Source: Diphasiastrum complanatum | Lineage: Eukaryota > Streptophyta > Lycopodiopsida > Lycopodiales > Lycopodiaceae | DNA: 64,000 bases | Assembly (NCBI GenBank): GCA_029204225.1 | Contig: CM055092.1 | Span: 21,417,669 to 21,481,668 of the forward strand | Direction of reading: 5' to 3' | Part shown: positions 21,001 through 32,676 of the stretch, piece after piece | How positions within the stretch are numbered: position 1 is the stretch's first letter | Layout: every line of letters begins with the position of its first letter | Translations under genes and position numbers: made by a program | The notes under the pieces: model-generated | Database searches by the model: none | Told to the model about the DNA's origin: nothing | Seen by the model: the letters and a program-made list of their open reading frames with translations, nothing else

Positions 21001-24000
21001 GCTGTCAGAGAATGATTCAATTTATTTTGCAGGCACGTTTTCTCTACTAACAGATTTGTTGGCATATCTTCTGTTTTTGTGTGTTGTGAAAATGAAAATA
21101 GTATTTTTAGTTGTGTTTCTTGTTTTCTATTTTTTGTGCAAATTGCAATCTGTCAGAGGTTGCATGTGACTTTCTAAATCAGAAATCTGAATTGAATGTT
21201 GTCTTTCTGTTTGTTTAGTACCAATTGCAATCTGGCTTTCTGAAACGTGCATTGATTTGCATGCAATGTTAGTGTGGAAATTGAAAATCAGAGCTTTGAA
21301 ATAGAGTCACTTTTTGTATGCACTATCAGTTTGCGGACTGAAAGTTGTTTCGAATTTCATGGTTTGCATACACTATCAGTTTGCATGCACTGTCAGAACT
21401 GAAATTTATTTGTTGGAAATCTTTTTGGTCTGTGATCAGTTTAGAGTAACGAACAATTTCTTGTGAAACTATCATGCTAGTTTTTGAATTTCTGAAATGC
21501 ATGTGTTTTTCTACTCAGATGTACAATTTCTTGCAAAACTCATCTTTTGTTATCAAGAATTAATTCCAAGCTCTGCTGTTTCCAAGTTTTCGTGCTACAG
21601 CCGCGATTGCAACTTAAAAAGTCAAAACTTGTCAAATTCTTCAGGTATTTTTCAGTCATATTTTTCAAAACAATACGAAATTACAATTGTTCTGAAGTTT
21701 TTATATGCATGTGAGGGAAGAAAAATTATGAGATTCGATGCAAAGATTAGGAGAGTATTTCAGTAGAATTGGTTTGAAGAGGTTAATACGTGTTTTCGAA
21801 ATCGTTTCTTTTCCAGTATTACGATTCATTTCCAGAATAACAGATTTGAAGTCGTTCTATACATCGTAACAATAATAATTTATATTTGAAATGATTTTCT
21901 ATTAAATGTAAGCACGATTTGTAGCTTCAATTAACAAAGATCAAGAATCAACGATTCGAACTAGGAACTAAATGATAACTTGTATGGCTCCATGTCTCCC
22001 CTCCTCGAATTTTTTGTAAGACTCTCAAATTACGGATCTTTTATACAACAGAATCTTGTATTCATCTACACAATGATTGTTCATATAATAGACTACGATG
22101 TACAAGTAGCTTCTGTCTTTTGATTTTATAGAGTGGTATAAGAGATTTATTTTCATATAAAGGAATTGCTAGTTGGGTGAGGTTCGAACATATATGAAAT
22201 TCTACAATATTTGGATTAATTAACTTTTTGGACAGGAATAGCAAAAAATTTCAAAACGACAATCATTAGAAGAATATATTAACAATTTTAATTTATAGTT
22301 TTTTTTTTCGATATAATTTAGAAACTAGAGTTAAAAATCAAAACTCTAGAATTCGAACTAGGAACTAAATGGTAACTTACATAGTTTTTTTGAATTTGTA
22401 ACGAGATTGATGCATTCATTTGGTAGTTTCTTCAGGCTTCTAGATTTTAAAATGACAATCATTAGGAAAATAGATTAACAATTTTAATTTATAGTTTTTC
22501 TTTTTTCGATTTAACTTACAAAATAGAATTTAAGATTAAAACTCTAGAATTCATTCTTTTGATCAGAAGACCGTAAATTGTTATTATCATGCTATTGTCG
22601 TTGCTCCAGATCCCATAGATTACTAGTCTGAATGTCTCTTTTGATACTCCTATTTCAAGAGGCCAAGAAAGTGCATAATAATAATAGTAATAATAAGCTC
22701 ACACATCACTTACGTCAGCAGCCCACCTTCAGTTTGCCTTTATTTGTTCTAGAGTTTTACGAAGACTGTGTTTTGCACAAAGAGTGCACTTGCAAAGAAA
22801 TTCTTTTATCTAACACAAAAATTGTTGAACCTTTTTTTGGCTAGGCTTTTTAGTGACTCATGGGCCCGAAGGTAATTGCCTTTATAATGAAAAAGCTTAA
22901 TTTTATTTCTTTCTCTCTCCACGCGACTCAATTTTTTATAAAGACTCTTTTTCATATACATTCCAACGTAAGGTGATGCAATAGTCAATATAATTTTCTT
23001 TTTAATTTTTGCAAGGTAATATTCATATTATGAGTGGTTGTCGATTTAAAAATAGTTGTATGGATTTTAGATTAACACTAGATTATATTTGCTTACACCT
23101 TGTTAAAAGTTCACTATGGGCAAAGCAAAATATCTATTAAAGCTTAGAGTCAAACTAATTATTCATAGAAACTTAAATGACAATACTTAATAATGTAAAT
23201 GAAAATGAAAACTTATAATTTGACTTTCGATAGCTTTTGATAAGCTCGTAACCTATAAGAGAATGAAATATGTAGGTTGTAAAAACACGATTATTATTAT
23301 TATTAGGTGATATCAAAATTTTAGGGTCTTTTTCAAATGGATGATAGGTTTGACAAGTTCTGGATGAGAGTGAGACACCACTTTCAATCTTAGTGCAAAA
23401 TATGTTATCTATCATCATCATTCCAAGTTTTAACTTTCAGATGTGAAAGTTAGAACCATTGAACTTGTCTCCCTTTTCACTTACTGGCTTAAGAAATTAC
23501 TTCGTTAAAGTTATCTATAATTAATGGGAAATAACATTTGCATGTACTGACCAATTCTCTATTTGGCGAAAGTCGAATTCTTTGTAGGATTGTCAACCTA
23601 TGAATCTTTTGTTAGGAGAATCTATAATCATCTTCATTTACTCAATGATTGTTCATACAATAGAATATCATGTACAAATAGCTTATGCTGTTTAATTTCA
23701 TAGAGTAGTATAAGATATTTGTTTCTATAGATAGATATAAAACATACAGTCAAATGGTATTTGACACAAGTTCTCATTCATAATCGAACTCTTTATGCTA
23801 TATTCATAATCAAGTACGAAAAATAATATTGCAAAAACATGATTACTATTATCATTAACTGATATCAAAATTTTACGGTCTTTTTCTAATGGATGATAGA
23901 TTTGGCAATCTTTGGATGAGAGTGAAACATTATTGTCAATTTTAGTACAAAATATGTTTGTTTAGATCATTGTATGTGACTCTAATCAGCGGACTAGGGC

Positions 24001-25890
24001 CAGCTGTATGTATGACGATACAATCAAGAAACACACATCTTGTAAATGACAAGCTTCACATACGTGAAGTTATTTTCTATAGGAAAAGACATTTATTTTC
24101 AATTATCGATTTACTAGTTGTGATAATAGAAGCAACATTCTATTTTATCAAACTCAGAATTATAATTTGTGGCAAAACTTCAATAACTATTGTTGAGATA
24201 ATCTGTATGAATGTAACAAAAGGAAACAACTTATTACAATAACAAAACGAATTGAATAATCAACAAAAGTAGCTCATTTTCGAATATGAATCAATTTCAG
24301 AAATATAGAATACAGAATATCATTTGAAAAAACAATGTGCGAGCTTTGTAGACTATTTGATATATGTTATGGCAATTTGCAATTGGCAATTTTGAATTTC
24401 ATTTTTCATATGGCATTGGCGTTTGGGAGAAAGGCGAATCTCCCAGTTTATAAATTTGAGAGGAGAATCGCCACCTCTCTTTTTGCCATCTTACACTTGA
24501 TGAAATAGATGGCTTTCTAACAACTGACTTTTTCTAAGAAATACTAACATTATGAACATATTTAAAATATTCTACAAAGCTCTCAATGTTTTTCCAAATA
24601 AAAAAATTAAATGATATGTCTTCCAAAGTCTAATAAAACAAATAGAAAATAAAATCAATAACAATAATTACTAAAAATCAAATCACAAACTACAATAATG
24701 ATATTTTGTAGCAGAGTTCATTCACACAATAATAGAATCCAAATTCTCTTATAGCTCATGACATTAGTAATTCATTTCTCATATATTGAGAGAACTTCTT
24801 GTTTGTTCAACAAAGAAAAGATAAGAAACAATAATTTCAGCCTAACTATGTCTGCTTGAAAAACACCTGTAATTTATTTTACAACTATAATTTCATTAGT
24901 AAATATTTGTTAGAGAATATAATATTTCACCCCTTTCAAGAAACTATATTATATTCAGCCTCTTTCGTATAGGTTTTTTTTATTGTTGTTTCTAATTCGA
25001 CTAATGAATCATTTTGTATTATGCAATAAATAAAATTACATTGATAATAATATATATCGAAAATTCAGAATTAGACTTATCAAATCTGAACTGAAAATTG
25101 AATTATGACCAACTGCTACAACTGAAATCCAATTACTGTTGGAGATAGAGATACAGATAGAGTTCATGTTAGGTCTCGCGATGAAATTTGTGTGCTTACA
25201 GCTAGAGTTAGAACTAGAAAAAATTTGATTTTGGTTTTTTTGGTTTTTTCTTATATATGTCTTTGTTCAGAACGAACATGAAGCAGTCTTTCACTCTCAT
25301 ATGTTTACAACATGAAAAAAACCATAGACATGTGTGTGAAATGGTTTCTTCTGTATACAAATTTGTAAATAATGTTACGAATTATTTCTTGAATTTCGAC
25401 AATTTTTTTGTATCAAAATGAATGTCATTTTCTATACAACTGTTATGAGAATTATGTGTATTGCATTTAGAACTATCATCTATTACAAAATATTGGAAAT
25501 TATCTTTTGTTTTTTATTCAGATATTGTTTTTCTTAAGAAATTGAATAAATGATACATTCCCAATGTTATGAATTTTAATTTGTTATTTTAGTATTAGTT
25601 GATTGTTTTTTTATAACATATAAAATTTTCATCCAAAAAAAATGCCGTACAAAAGTCTTTTTATTTGTAAATGTTTTCTAGTTTATTTATTTTTGACAAT
25701 GACTAATATCGTTGATGATTGTTTCATCTCTCGTTATTTATTTCGATAGTCGAAATCATATCAAAAAAAATTTATGCTTTGGCATAAGACGAATAATAAC
25801 AATTCCTAGTCAATATCCAATAGAACTAACTTCAAAAAAAATAAATAAATCTTATTTGCTTAGAATTGAAAATATATAACTAGTTGTTTC
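21001..25890. other. AT-rich region without recognisable genes
   Basis: Only short unconserved frames occur. Several diverged direct repeats are visible: a block with AATCGAACTAGGAACTAAATG-like sequence near 21950 and 22350; a TTTAATTTATAG/TTCGAT block at about 22225-22345 and 22450-22560; a block with ATTGTTCATA near 22075 and 23645; and a block ending in GATGATAG..TTTGGATGAGAGTGA at about 23270-23410 and 23825-23955. An inverted GGCGAATCT/AGAATCGCC pair lies at 24433-24472. The region may be decayed non-coding DNA of the Helitron-like unit that follows. Confidence 0.5.
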
Positions 25891-25959
25891 ATAAAAAATG
25901 AAATTACGAATGAAACGAACGTCAATTGAAAGACGTAGAGTCGCGAAAGAAAACATTTT

Positions 25960-26850
25960 CGCAATTTATGCCATATGTCGACGGATGGCTTAAAACAAAA
26001 GAATATCAAGATTTGTGAAAAATCATTCATTAGATCCAGTCAGAAAACAAATATATGAATTAGTCGTACGAAAACAAATCCATTATTGTCGACCAGCTTG
26101 TGTCATCAAAGCTGATAAAAAAAGAACAAAGATCTGTAAATATGGATTTCCATTCGAAAAATATTCGATATCGACTGAATAGACACAGGAACTGAACGAT
26201 GGCCATATTTCCGACCTAGATATGAAGATCGTAATATAGTACCTTATCGTCCGACAGTGCTATTGTTATGGCAAGCACTGGCTGGTCATATTACCTATTG
26301 AAATATGCAATGAAATCAGAGCCAACAGGGCCATTGAATCTGAATATAGATGACGTCAAAAAGATCGGATTATCCCATGCTGATGAAAACATGTTAAAAT
26401 TAATATCTAGTTACATCTTGACAAAACTGATATCATTGCCAGAAATTAGTTTCACATGTTTACAAATTCCGATTATCAAAAGAAACGAAGCTGTTCAGTA
26501 CGTAGATAGCTCCTCTCTAGATTTGCGATGGAATTTATAAATTATAACAATACAATACTATTGCATCCAATTGATATCTACACATATAGACCTGAAGAAC
26601 TTGAGAACATGACTTTTTATGAATATTGGCACCGATTTATTGTAATCGCGAAAAAAAACAATTTTCAAAAAGAAATATATATGGATCAATTAGGACATTA
26701 TTTATATAAAAATACTAAAATAATCAGATTCACAACTTATCACCCTGCATATCAAACAAAAGATTTTTTTTTCAATATCTTATTAGAAAAATGTCAATTT
26801 CGAAAAGAACATGAACTTTTGAGCCTCGAGAACAATACACATTAGCTTAT
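25960..26850 (+). pseudogene. Helitron-type Rep/helicase fragment
   Basis: Three neighbouring plus-strand frames together follow the Helitron helicase-like (Rep) region. First comes QIHYCRPACV...ICKYGFPF (26060-26165), then RWPYFRPRYEDRNIVPYRP and VLLLWQA (26200-26275), then WSYYLLKYAMKSEPTGPLNL (26283-26345) and ISSYILTK...ISFTCLQIPI. After that come RPEELENMTFYEYW, YMDQLGHYLYKNTKIIRFT, HPAYQTKDFFFNILLEKC and FRKEHELL. Frameshifts and stops show it is not functional, and helicase motifs proper are absent. Family placement rests on recalled Helitron motif order, not on a search. Confidence 0.7.
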
Positions 26851-26859
26851 CAGAACAAT

Positions 26860-28002
26860 ATGCTTGCGGAATCAATCCGGAACAATACAAAGACGGGTTT
26901 CAAAATAGTTACACTATGAGCACGTATATCACAACACGTAAACGTGCGAGAGAAACCTATGTGCATGAACATCATAGAGATCCTATAGAAGGTAACAAAT
27001 TACCTCTATTGTTATTTATTTATTTTCCATTCTGTTCTTCTACTTTATTACATTAAACATATAGAAATCATATTATTTTTATAACACATTTCAAATTTGC
27101 AGGATTTTTGAAACACTTTTATAAACTATTTTCTATTCTGATCCCGGATTCGATCAAGATGAACAAGACGACGATACAACATTTCGAAGCACATTTTGAT
27201 GAAAGTTATTATGCAATTCATAACCTATATTTCGGTTACAACATTGCTTTTTTAGATTGGAAAAGCACGTCTCGAACAGAATTAAATGCTATCAACACAG
27301 ATTTAGGGAGACAACTTGGCCATCTCTCTGACACCGAAGTTCGATTGACAGACGGTCTTATCACGATTGAAAACGTTCTGAAAATCTTAGAACAAGAAAC
27401 TACCAACATGTCGATTACGATGACAACTAACACGCATCAGGTTCATGTCTTTTACTGATTTTACTACTCAATTTGTTTACAATGCATTTTATACACAAAT
27501 GTAAATACAACCTTGCAACTAACAAATAACAGGTGATAACTCTCGAATCTCCACAATCGATATCACAACGATCTTCTTCTAGCAAAGAGGTAAGTTAATG
27601 TTATTTTTCTGCTATAAATAGATCTTCTTGTATCAATTAAAAAAAATCCTATTAATTCTCACTATTCTTCGCAGGATCTGACACCACCACCGCCACCGAA
27701 ACGCCTACGAGGCATTCTTCACAATCTACAAAATAGTTTCGCGAATAGGCAAATCAATTTATGTCGGTCAAACAACAGATTTTGATAGACGCATGCGACA
27801 ACATGCTCATAGACCACCGAAAGGAATGACCTACGACAAAGCTCGCGGCGAATTTTTTGATCATTATTAAGCTCAGATATCAGAGATTGTTGCTAACTCT
27901 TCAATTGCAAATAGATTAGAAAAAGTCTATATCAAACTGTTTAGATCTCAGAAAATGCGAGTTTGTAATAACTTAAGCAGTCGTCCATCGCTCTCGCGTT
28001 AA
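26860..28002 (+). pseudogene. Multi-exon gene remnant ending in a GIY-YIG nuclease domain
   Basis: Consistent splice borders are visible: introns about 26992-27102, 27441-27532 and 27590-27674, each GT...AG. The middle exon (27103-27440) encodes an unrecognised 113-residue segment (FLKHFYKLFSILIP to TNTHQ) with helix-prone C-terminal half. The last exon starts with a proline run (LTPPPPPKRLR); after a one-frame slip comes FTIYKIVSRIGKSIYVGQTT and DFDRRMRQHAHRPPKG, the spacing of GIY-YIG endonucleases (x-I-Y...Y-V-G-x-T...R...H). An in-frame stop after FFDHY and the frame slip mark it as decayed. It lies directly after, and on the same strand as, the Helitron-like fragment. Confidence 0.6.
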
Positions 28003-28428
28003 TATTGGTATTTGAAACGTCGATCTTATATTTGAAAATTTTTGGCACATTTTGTTAATTTTCAATTTTAATATAAATTCATATCTTTAGTTCAGCTACA
28101 TATGCATTGTTCTGCGATATTTTGAATAACTTTCTATTTTTCCTTTCAAACCCAATTGAACAACATTGCCATTCCCACTGTAAATCATTTACAAAATATT
28201 ATCAGCTACTAACTGTTTCAATTCCAACATTGTTTTTCATCAGCTTCCATTTGAAATGTTTCCATTTTTTTAAAAAACGCAAAACACAATTTCCTAATTA
28301 CTAACTTTGCAATTATAGATACATTCTTGAAAATCACATTCCTGTGTTTACTAAACACATAAATAATGCTGTTCTGATTTTTCTGCTTCTAGAGTTCTGT
28401 TCATTTTTGCATGGCCTGACCAAAAGCA
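28003..28428. other. Intergenic AT-rich DNA
   Basis: No coding frame of note. From about 28385 the sequence matches the 5' flank of the second H3-like copy (minus strand near 38830), so the conserved unit starts just before the ATG. Confidence 0.5.
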
Positions 28429-29166
28429 ATGGCTTGTACGAAGCAAAACTCAAAAGATCCGAGAATCATGCACCTAATGCCCGACATGCGTTAAGACACA
28501 TACAAACGCCTAAACAATCCCGTAGGCTCACCAGGATGCACAAGCAATACATGCGAGGGAAGATAACCTCCATCACGATGCAACTACTGAACAACAAGCA
28601 GAGTTTCACATAGGAGATCCCCATCCGATTGCAGCTACTAATGTCCTTGAGATGCCAACAGAAGGTGCACAGGATGTGCACGAGACCATTGCACGAGCTG
28701 GAAGCCCGTTTAGCAACATGGCTTTCATTGAAGAGGAAGTACTGGCTTCTAAGGATGTCACCCTGGAATCAATTCTCGAACACTGGAATGCTGATACGCC
28801 TAACGATCTGGGCCAGCCACAGAGACTACACCAGAAATAGAGGGCTGCAGTTACGCCATGGTAGGGAAAGCGAATGGATCGCCAAAACCGTCGTACTCTT
28901 AGGCATAGAAAAAACACAGAACCAAAGATACTCCAAGAAATCCGGTACTATCAGAACAACGCCGGCCTTCTATTGCCCAGGGCACCACTCATTTGTATGA
29001 TCAAAGAGATTATTGATCCAAGAGATTATACATTGGATATGCCTGTAACAGCTGAGGCAGTCTATTGCAAGAGGCAGTCGAAGCTCATCTAGTCAGTCTC
29101 TTTGAGGATCCCAATCTCTGTGCGATGCATGCCAACAAACACGTGACGCTCATGCCAATAGGTTGA
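28429..29166 (+). pseudogene. Highly divergent histone H3 (possibly CENH3-like), full length but frameshifted
   Basis: The frame opens MACTKQNSKDPRIMHLM, a damaged form of the MARTKQTAR start kept in the copy at 38.8 kb. About 140-170 tail residues follow (HALRHIQT..SRRLTRM, then an acidic stretch MPTEGAQDVHETIARAG). The C-terminal part is an H3 fold: KPSYS, then [41 protein letters not shown], and after one more shift [20 protein letters not shown] and [12 protein letters not shown]-stop. Canonical H3 has [35 protein letters not shown] and AIHAKRVTIMPKD at these places. TAEA before LQEA, VTLM, LLLP and the long tail recall CENH3. The C-terminal end of the last helix is missing. At least three frame breaks make it a pseudogene. 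Confidence 0.75.
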
Positions 29167-29327
29167 TTTTTGGCAATTAGGATGAGAAGAAGATTGTAGT
29201 TTTACAATAATAGTTGATACATGATGGCAGTTTTGTAACCTGCCTGTTTGGCAAATTTTGTTAACAAAAGCCCAAAGGGCAAATTTTCTCCAATCATAGT
29301 TAATATTCTGCAAACCCTTGAGGTGAT

Positions 29328-29454
29328 TGTGAAAGATTCAGCTAGTTTCATCACATTTTGCAATATTTTCATATTTGACATATTGAGGCCAAAACTTGTT
29401 TTAGACTTAGAGGTTGACTTTTCAAAGTTCATTAGTCTAAATTTCTTTTGAATA
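29328..29454 (+). repeat. 5' LTR of family B element, truncated
   Basis: Starts TGTGAAAGATTCAGC and matches the first 127 bp of the 3' LTR, then switches to leader-like sequence. About 520 bp of LTR and the primer site are gone. Confidence 0.9.
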
Positions 29455-29886
29455 TACTTGTTTAATTCCGTTTTTTGAATTCACATTCTGGATTTGGCCG
29501 ATTTTTGGATCATTGGTTCAGCCTAAGTGGTGGCTTATAGATTGCATATCAAATTTTCAGCATTTGCATGTAGATTTGGAATAGTCAATTTTTTGTGATT
29601 TTGTCAAAACCCTAATTTTGATTGGATCTCTAGATAGTGAGGTTGCTTGACTTCATTTGAGTGTGTTTCAATCTTAGGAAGTGGCAAAAGTCATTAGATT
29701 GAGGATAGATCATAGGTTGATCAAGATTTCATGATTCTATGTGTTGATTTGCTTGGATAAGTGCTAGAAGAGAATTTGTGAGATAGTTTCAAATCTTGGT
29801 GATTTCTTTTGAAAGCATTTGTTGTTGTTCAAAGGAGTGCTTTGTGCATTGAAACAGGTTGAAAGAGAAGATCAGGTCATTGCTAC

Positions 29887-31212
29887 ATGGCAACCTCAAT
29901 TGGAGTCATGTTGGAAGCCAATGATAGGCTTACCTCAAGTAACTATTCATTATGGAAAGTGAGGATGGAGTCACTTCTTGAGATTAATGATGTTTTGGAT
30001 ATTGTTGTAGGTTTGGAGGAGAGACCAGCAACACAACAAGATCAATTGAGATATGACAAGAGGGCCAAGAAGGCTCTACAAATGATAAAGATGAATGTTA
30101 CCAATGAACTTCTCAAGGAAGTTGGTAAGTGCACATCATCTTTGAAACCTTCGAATTCATTGAAGAAGCTTTATGAATCCAAGTCTACTTCTAGAGTGTT
30201 GACTCTAAGAAGGCAAATCTTTTCTTGTTTGCAAAAGAATGAAGAAAGTCCAAGTACTTTTGTTTTGAGAATGAAAGCATTGAATGATGAGTTAGCTTGC
30301 ATAGATGAAAGCATTAAGGAAGGAGAGCTTATTCAAGTGATTCTTAATGGCTTGTTGGATGCTCATGCTAACATTGTTCAAAGTATTGCTATTCAAAAGA
30401 CTTTGCCAAGTTTGATGGATCTTCAAGAGATCTTGATCAATGAGGAATATAAGCTCAAGCAAGAGGTGGATCTACATCGACACTTCAAGAGGATGCTATG
30501 TTCACAAAGGGCAAATTCAAGGGCAAAACCAAAAGCAAGTGGTCTAAAGAGCAAGATCAAGTGGATGCTTCTTCAAGTGGCAAAAAGAAGGATAGATCAA
30601 AGCTCAAGTGATTCTATTGTGACATCAAAGGACTCTTTGCAAGTGAGTGCTACAAGAAGAAGAGAGATCAAGGAGACAAGCAAGGTAATCTTACTCTTGA
30701 TGAGGATGGTTTGGATGTGCAAGATGCAAATGATGATGCTTTTGTGATGTCTTCATGTATGCTTGCTAATGATGGAGATCTAGATCCTTGGTGGATTGAT
30801 AGTGGAGCAAGTTCACACATGACCTTTCACAAAGAGTACTTCACTTCTTTGTTGGCATATGGAGATGACAAGAGGGTGATCTACGCGGCCAATGATGGTG
30901 AGTGTGCAATCAAAGGGATTGGCACAATTCCTATTTCTCTCTCTACAAATAGGAATGTTCAGGTGGTGGATGTCTTGTTTATTCCATCTATTACCAAGAA
31001 TTTGTTTAGTGTGAGTCAAATGCTAAGTAAGGGCCTCAAGGTGGAGTTTGATGGAGATGCTTGTTTGATCAAAAGGAAGGATGTCTTGATTGGAAAAGGT
31101 AAAAGACAAGGGAAGTTGTTCAAACTTGATGCTTGTGTTATTGCTAACCAAGTTGGATGTGTTGCAAGGGAGCAAATTTCTATTCAAGAGGTTTGGCACA
31201 AAAGGATGGGAC
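29887..31212 (+). pseudogene. Copia family B gag, protease and integrase start
   Basis: The gag frame begins MATSIGVMLEANDRLT with SSNYSLWKVRMESLL, and changes frame near 30475. A decayed zinc knuckle (stop in place of the first Cys: FYCDIKGLFASECY) follows, then protease WWIDSGASSHM (about 30791), FSVSQML and the integrase finger start IQEVWHKRMG, where the nested solo LTR cuts in. The same family without the insertion is seen at 4319-6431. Confidence 0.92.
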
Positions 31213-31872
31213 TGTGAAAATTGTCAACATTTCCTAGCTAGTTTGAGGCCTAAATTGGCTAAAATTGTAAATAGTTTTGGTTCTGGAGTTTTGCACGTGT
31301 GAACCAGGCCACAATGTTTTTATTTACTGTATTTTTTCAGTATGATGAAGTGTCAAACTTCATACCCTTCAAAATGAGACCATTTTGATGTATTTTGGTC
31401 ATATAAGCCATTTTTAGCTATTTTTCCTATATAGGGAATATCTAGGGTCAAGTACCTTCTAGAGAGAGGAGAGAGAGTCATCTTCCTCATCCATAAATAG
31501 TAGGGAAGTCGTGGAGAACAGGTTGGAAAAACCTTTTGTATGCTTCATTGAGATCAATAGATCATTGTCATTGTTTCTTCCTCCATTGAGAGCATTGTTG
31601 TGTGTATTGTCTTCAAGCTATTGTGTATGATCTTAGGTGCTTTCCAAAAGTGGTAGGCTGATGTATTATGGACTGTATAATGCTATTTTGGGCCGCACTT
31701 GATGTTTATGGAAGTTTCCATTTGTGATAAATGCTTTTTGATCAAGTTCTTTGCATTCTAGGTAGCATAGAATGTGTTGCCAATTCCTAGCTTATGTAGT
31801 TTGGAGTGCAAGCATTCAAGCCAATGATCTTGGAGTTTAGATCCACTTAGGATCTGTATTTTTCACAGGGAC
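31208..31872 (+). mobile_element. Nested solo LTR (family D) with GGGAC duplication
   Basis: A 655-bp LTR (31213-31867) starts TGTGAAAATTGTC and ends TATTTTTCACA, with GGGAC at 31208-31212 and 31868-31872. It splits the integrase zinc finger between WHKRMG and the residues HLNFKSLEV. Strand is set by resemblance of its start to the other LTRs. No internal region of this family was identified in the window. It has GCACGTGTG near 31294. Confidence 0.95.
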
Positions 31873-32642
31873 ACCTCAACTTCAAGTCATTGGAGGTCAT
31901 GGCAAGGAAGAAGGTTGTGATTGGTCTTCCAAGTTCCTTAAGTAATGACAAGCATGTTTGTGAGTCTTGTGCTTTGTCTAAGTCACATAGACTACCTTAT
32001 ACTAGATCTATTTCTAGATCTACAAAGCCTTTTCAACTTGTACATTCGGATATTCATGGATTTACTACAATTAGCAATAGTGGAACTAAGATGTATGTAA
32101 CATTCATTGATGATTTTAGTAGATTTTGTTGGATCTATCTACTAAAGAGCAAGGATGAAGTGTATGATGTCTTTGTCAAGTTCAAGAATGCAAGGGAGAA
32201 CCAATTTTCCACAAAGATCAAGTGCTTGAGAGGTGACAATGGTGGTGAGTACATATCTAACAAGTTCAAGGCCTTTTGTGATGAGCATGGGATCAAGAGG
32301 GAGTACACAACATCAAGGACCCCACAACAAAATGGAGTGGCTGAAAGAAAGAATAGAACTTTATGTGAAAGTGCTAAAGCTATGAGGCTAAGTGCTAATC
32401 TTGACAAACAATTTTGGGATCAAGCTTTGTTGTGTGCCAATTATTTGTGCAATAGGTGGCCGAGTGCTATTTTGGATGGAAGGACACCTTTTGAGATGCT
32501 ATTCAAGAGGAGGCCAAGTGTCAACTTTCTAAGAACCTTTGGATGCACATGCTATGTCAACATTACTCTTGATGATAGGACCAAGGAGGATCCATCTTCA
32601 AGAAGAGGTATTTTTGTTGGATATACTGAGGTGAGTAAGTAA
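31873..32642 (+). pseudogene. Copia family B integrase core
   Basis: After the solo LTR the integrase continues: CESCALSKSHR, LVHSDIHGF, FIDDFSRFCWIYLL, CLRGDNGGEYIS, TPQQNGVAERKNRTLCE, FGCTCYVNI and GIFVGYTEVSK, then a stop. Compared with the sister copy (near 5030), a four-base duplication (AGTA) at about 32640 shifts the frame. Confidence 0.93.
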
Positions 32643-32676
32643 AGCCTACAAAGTTTACATTCCTTCTACTAACAAA

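Noticed and set aside
24433-24472. Short inverted repeat as a transposon end
   Set aside because: Nine-base arms with one mismatch and no second boundary or target duplication.
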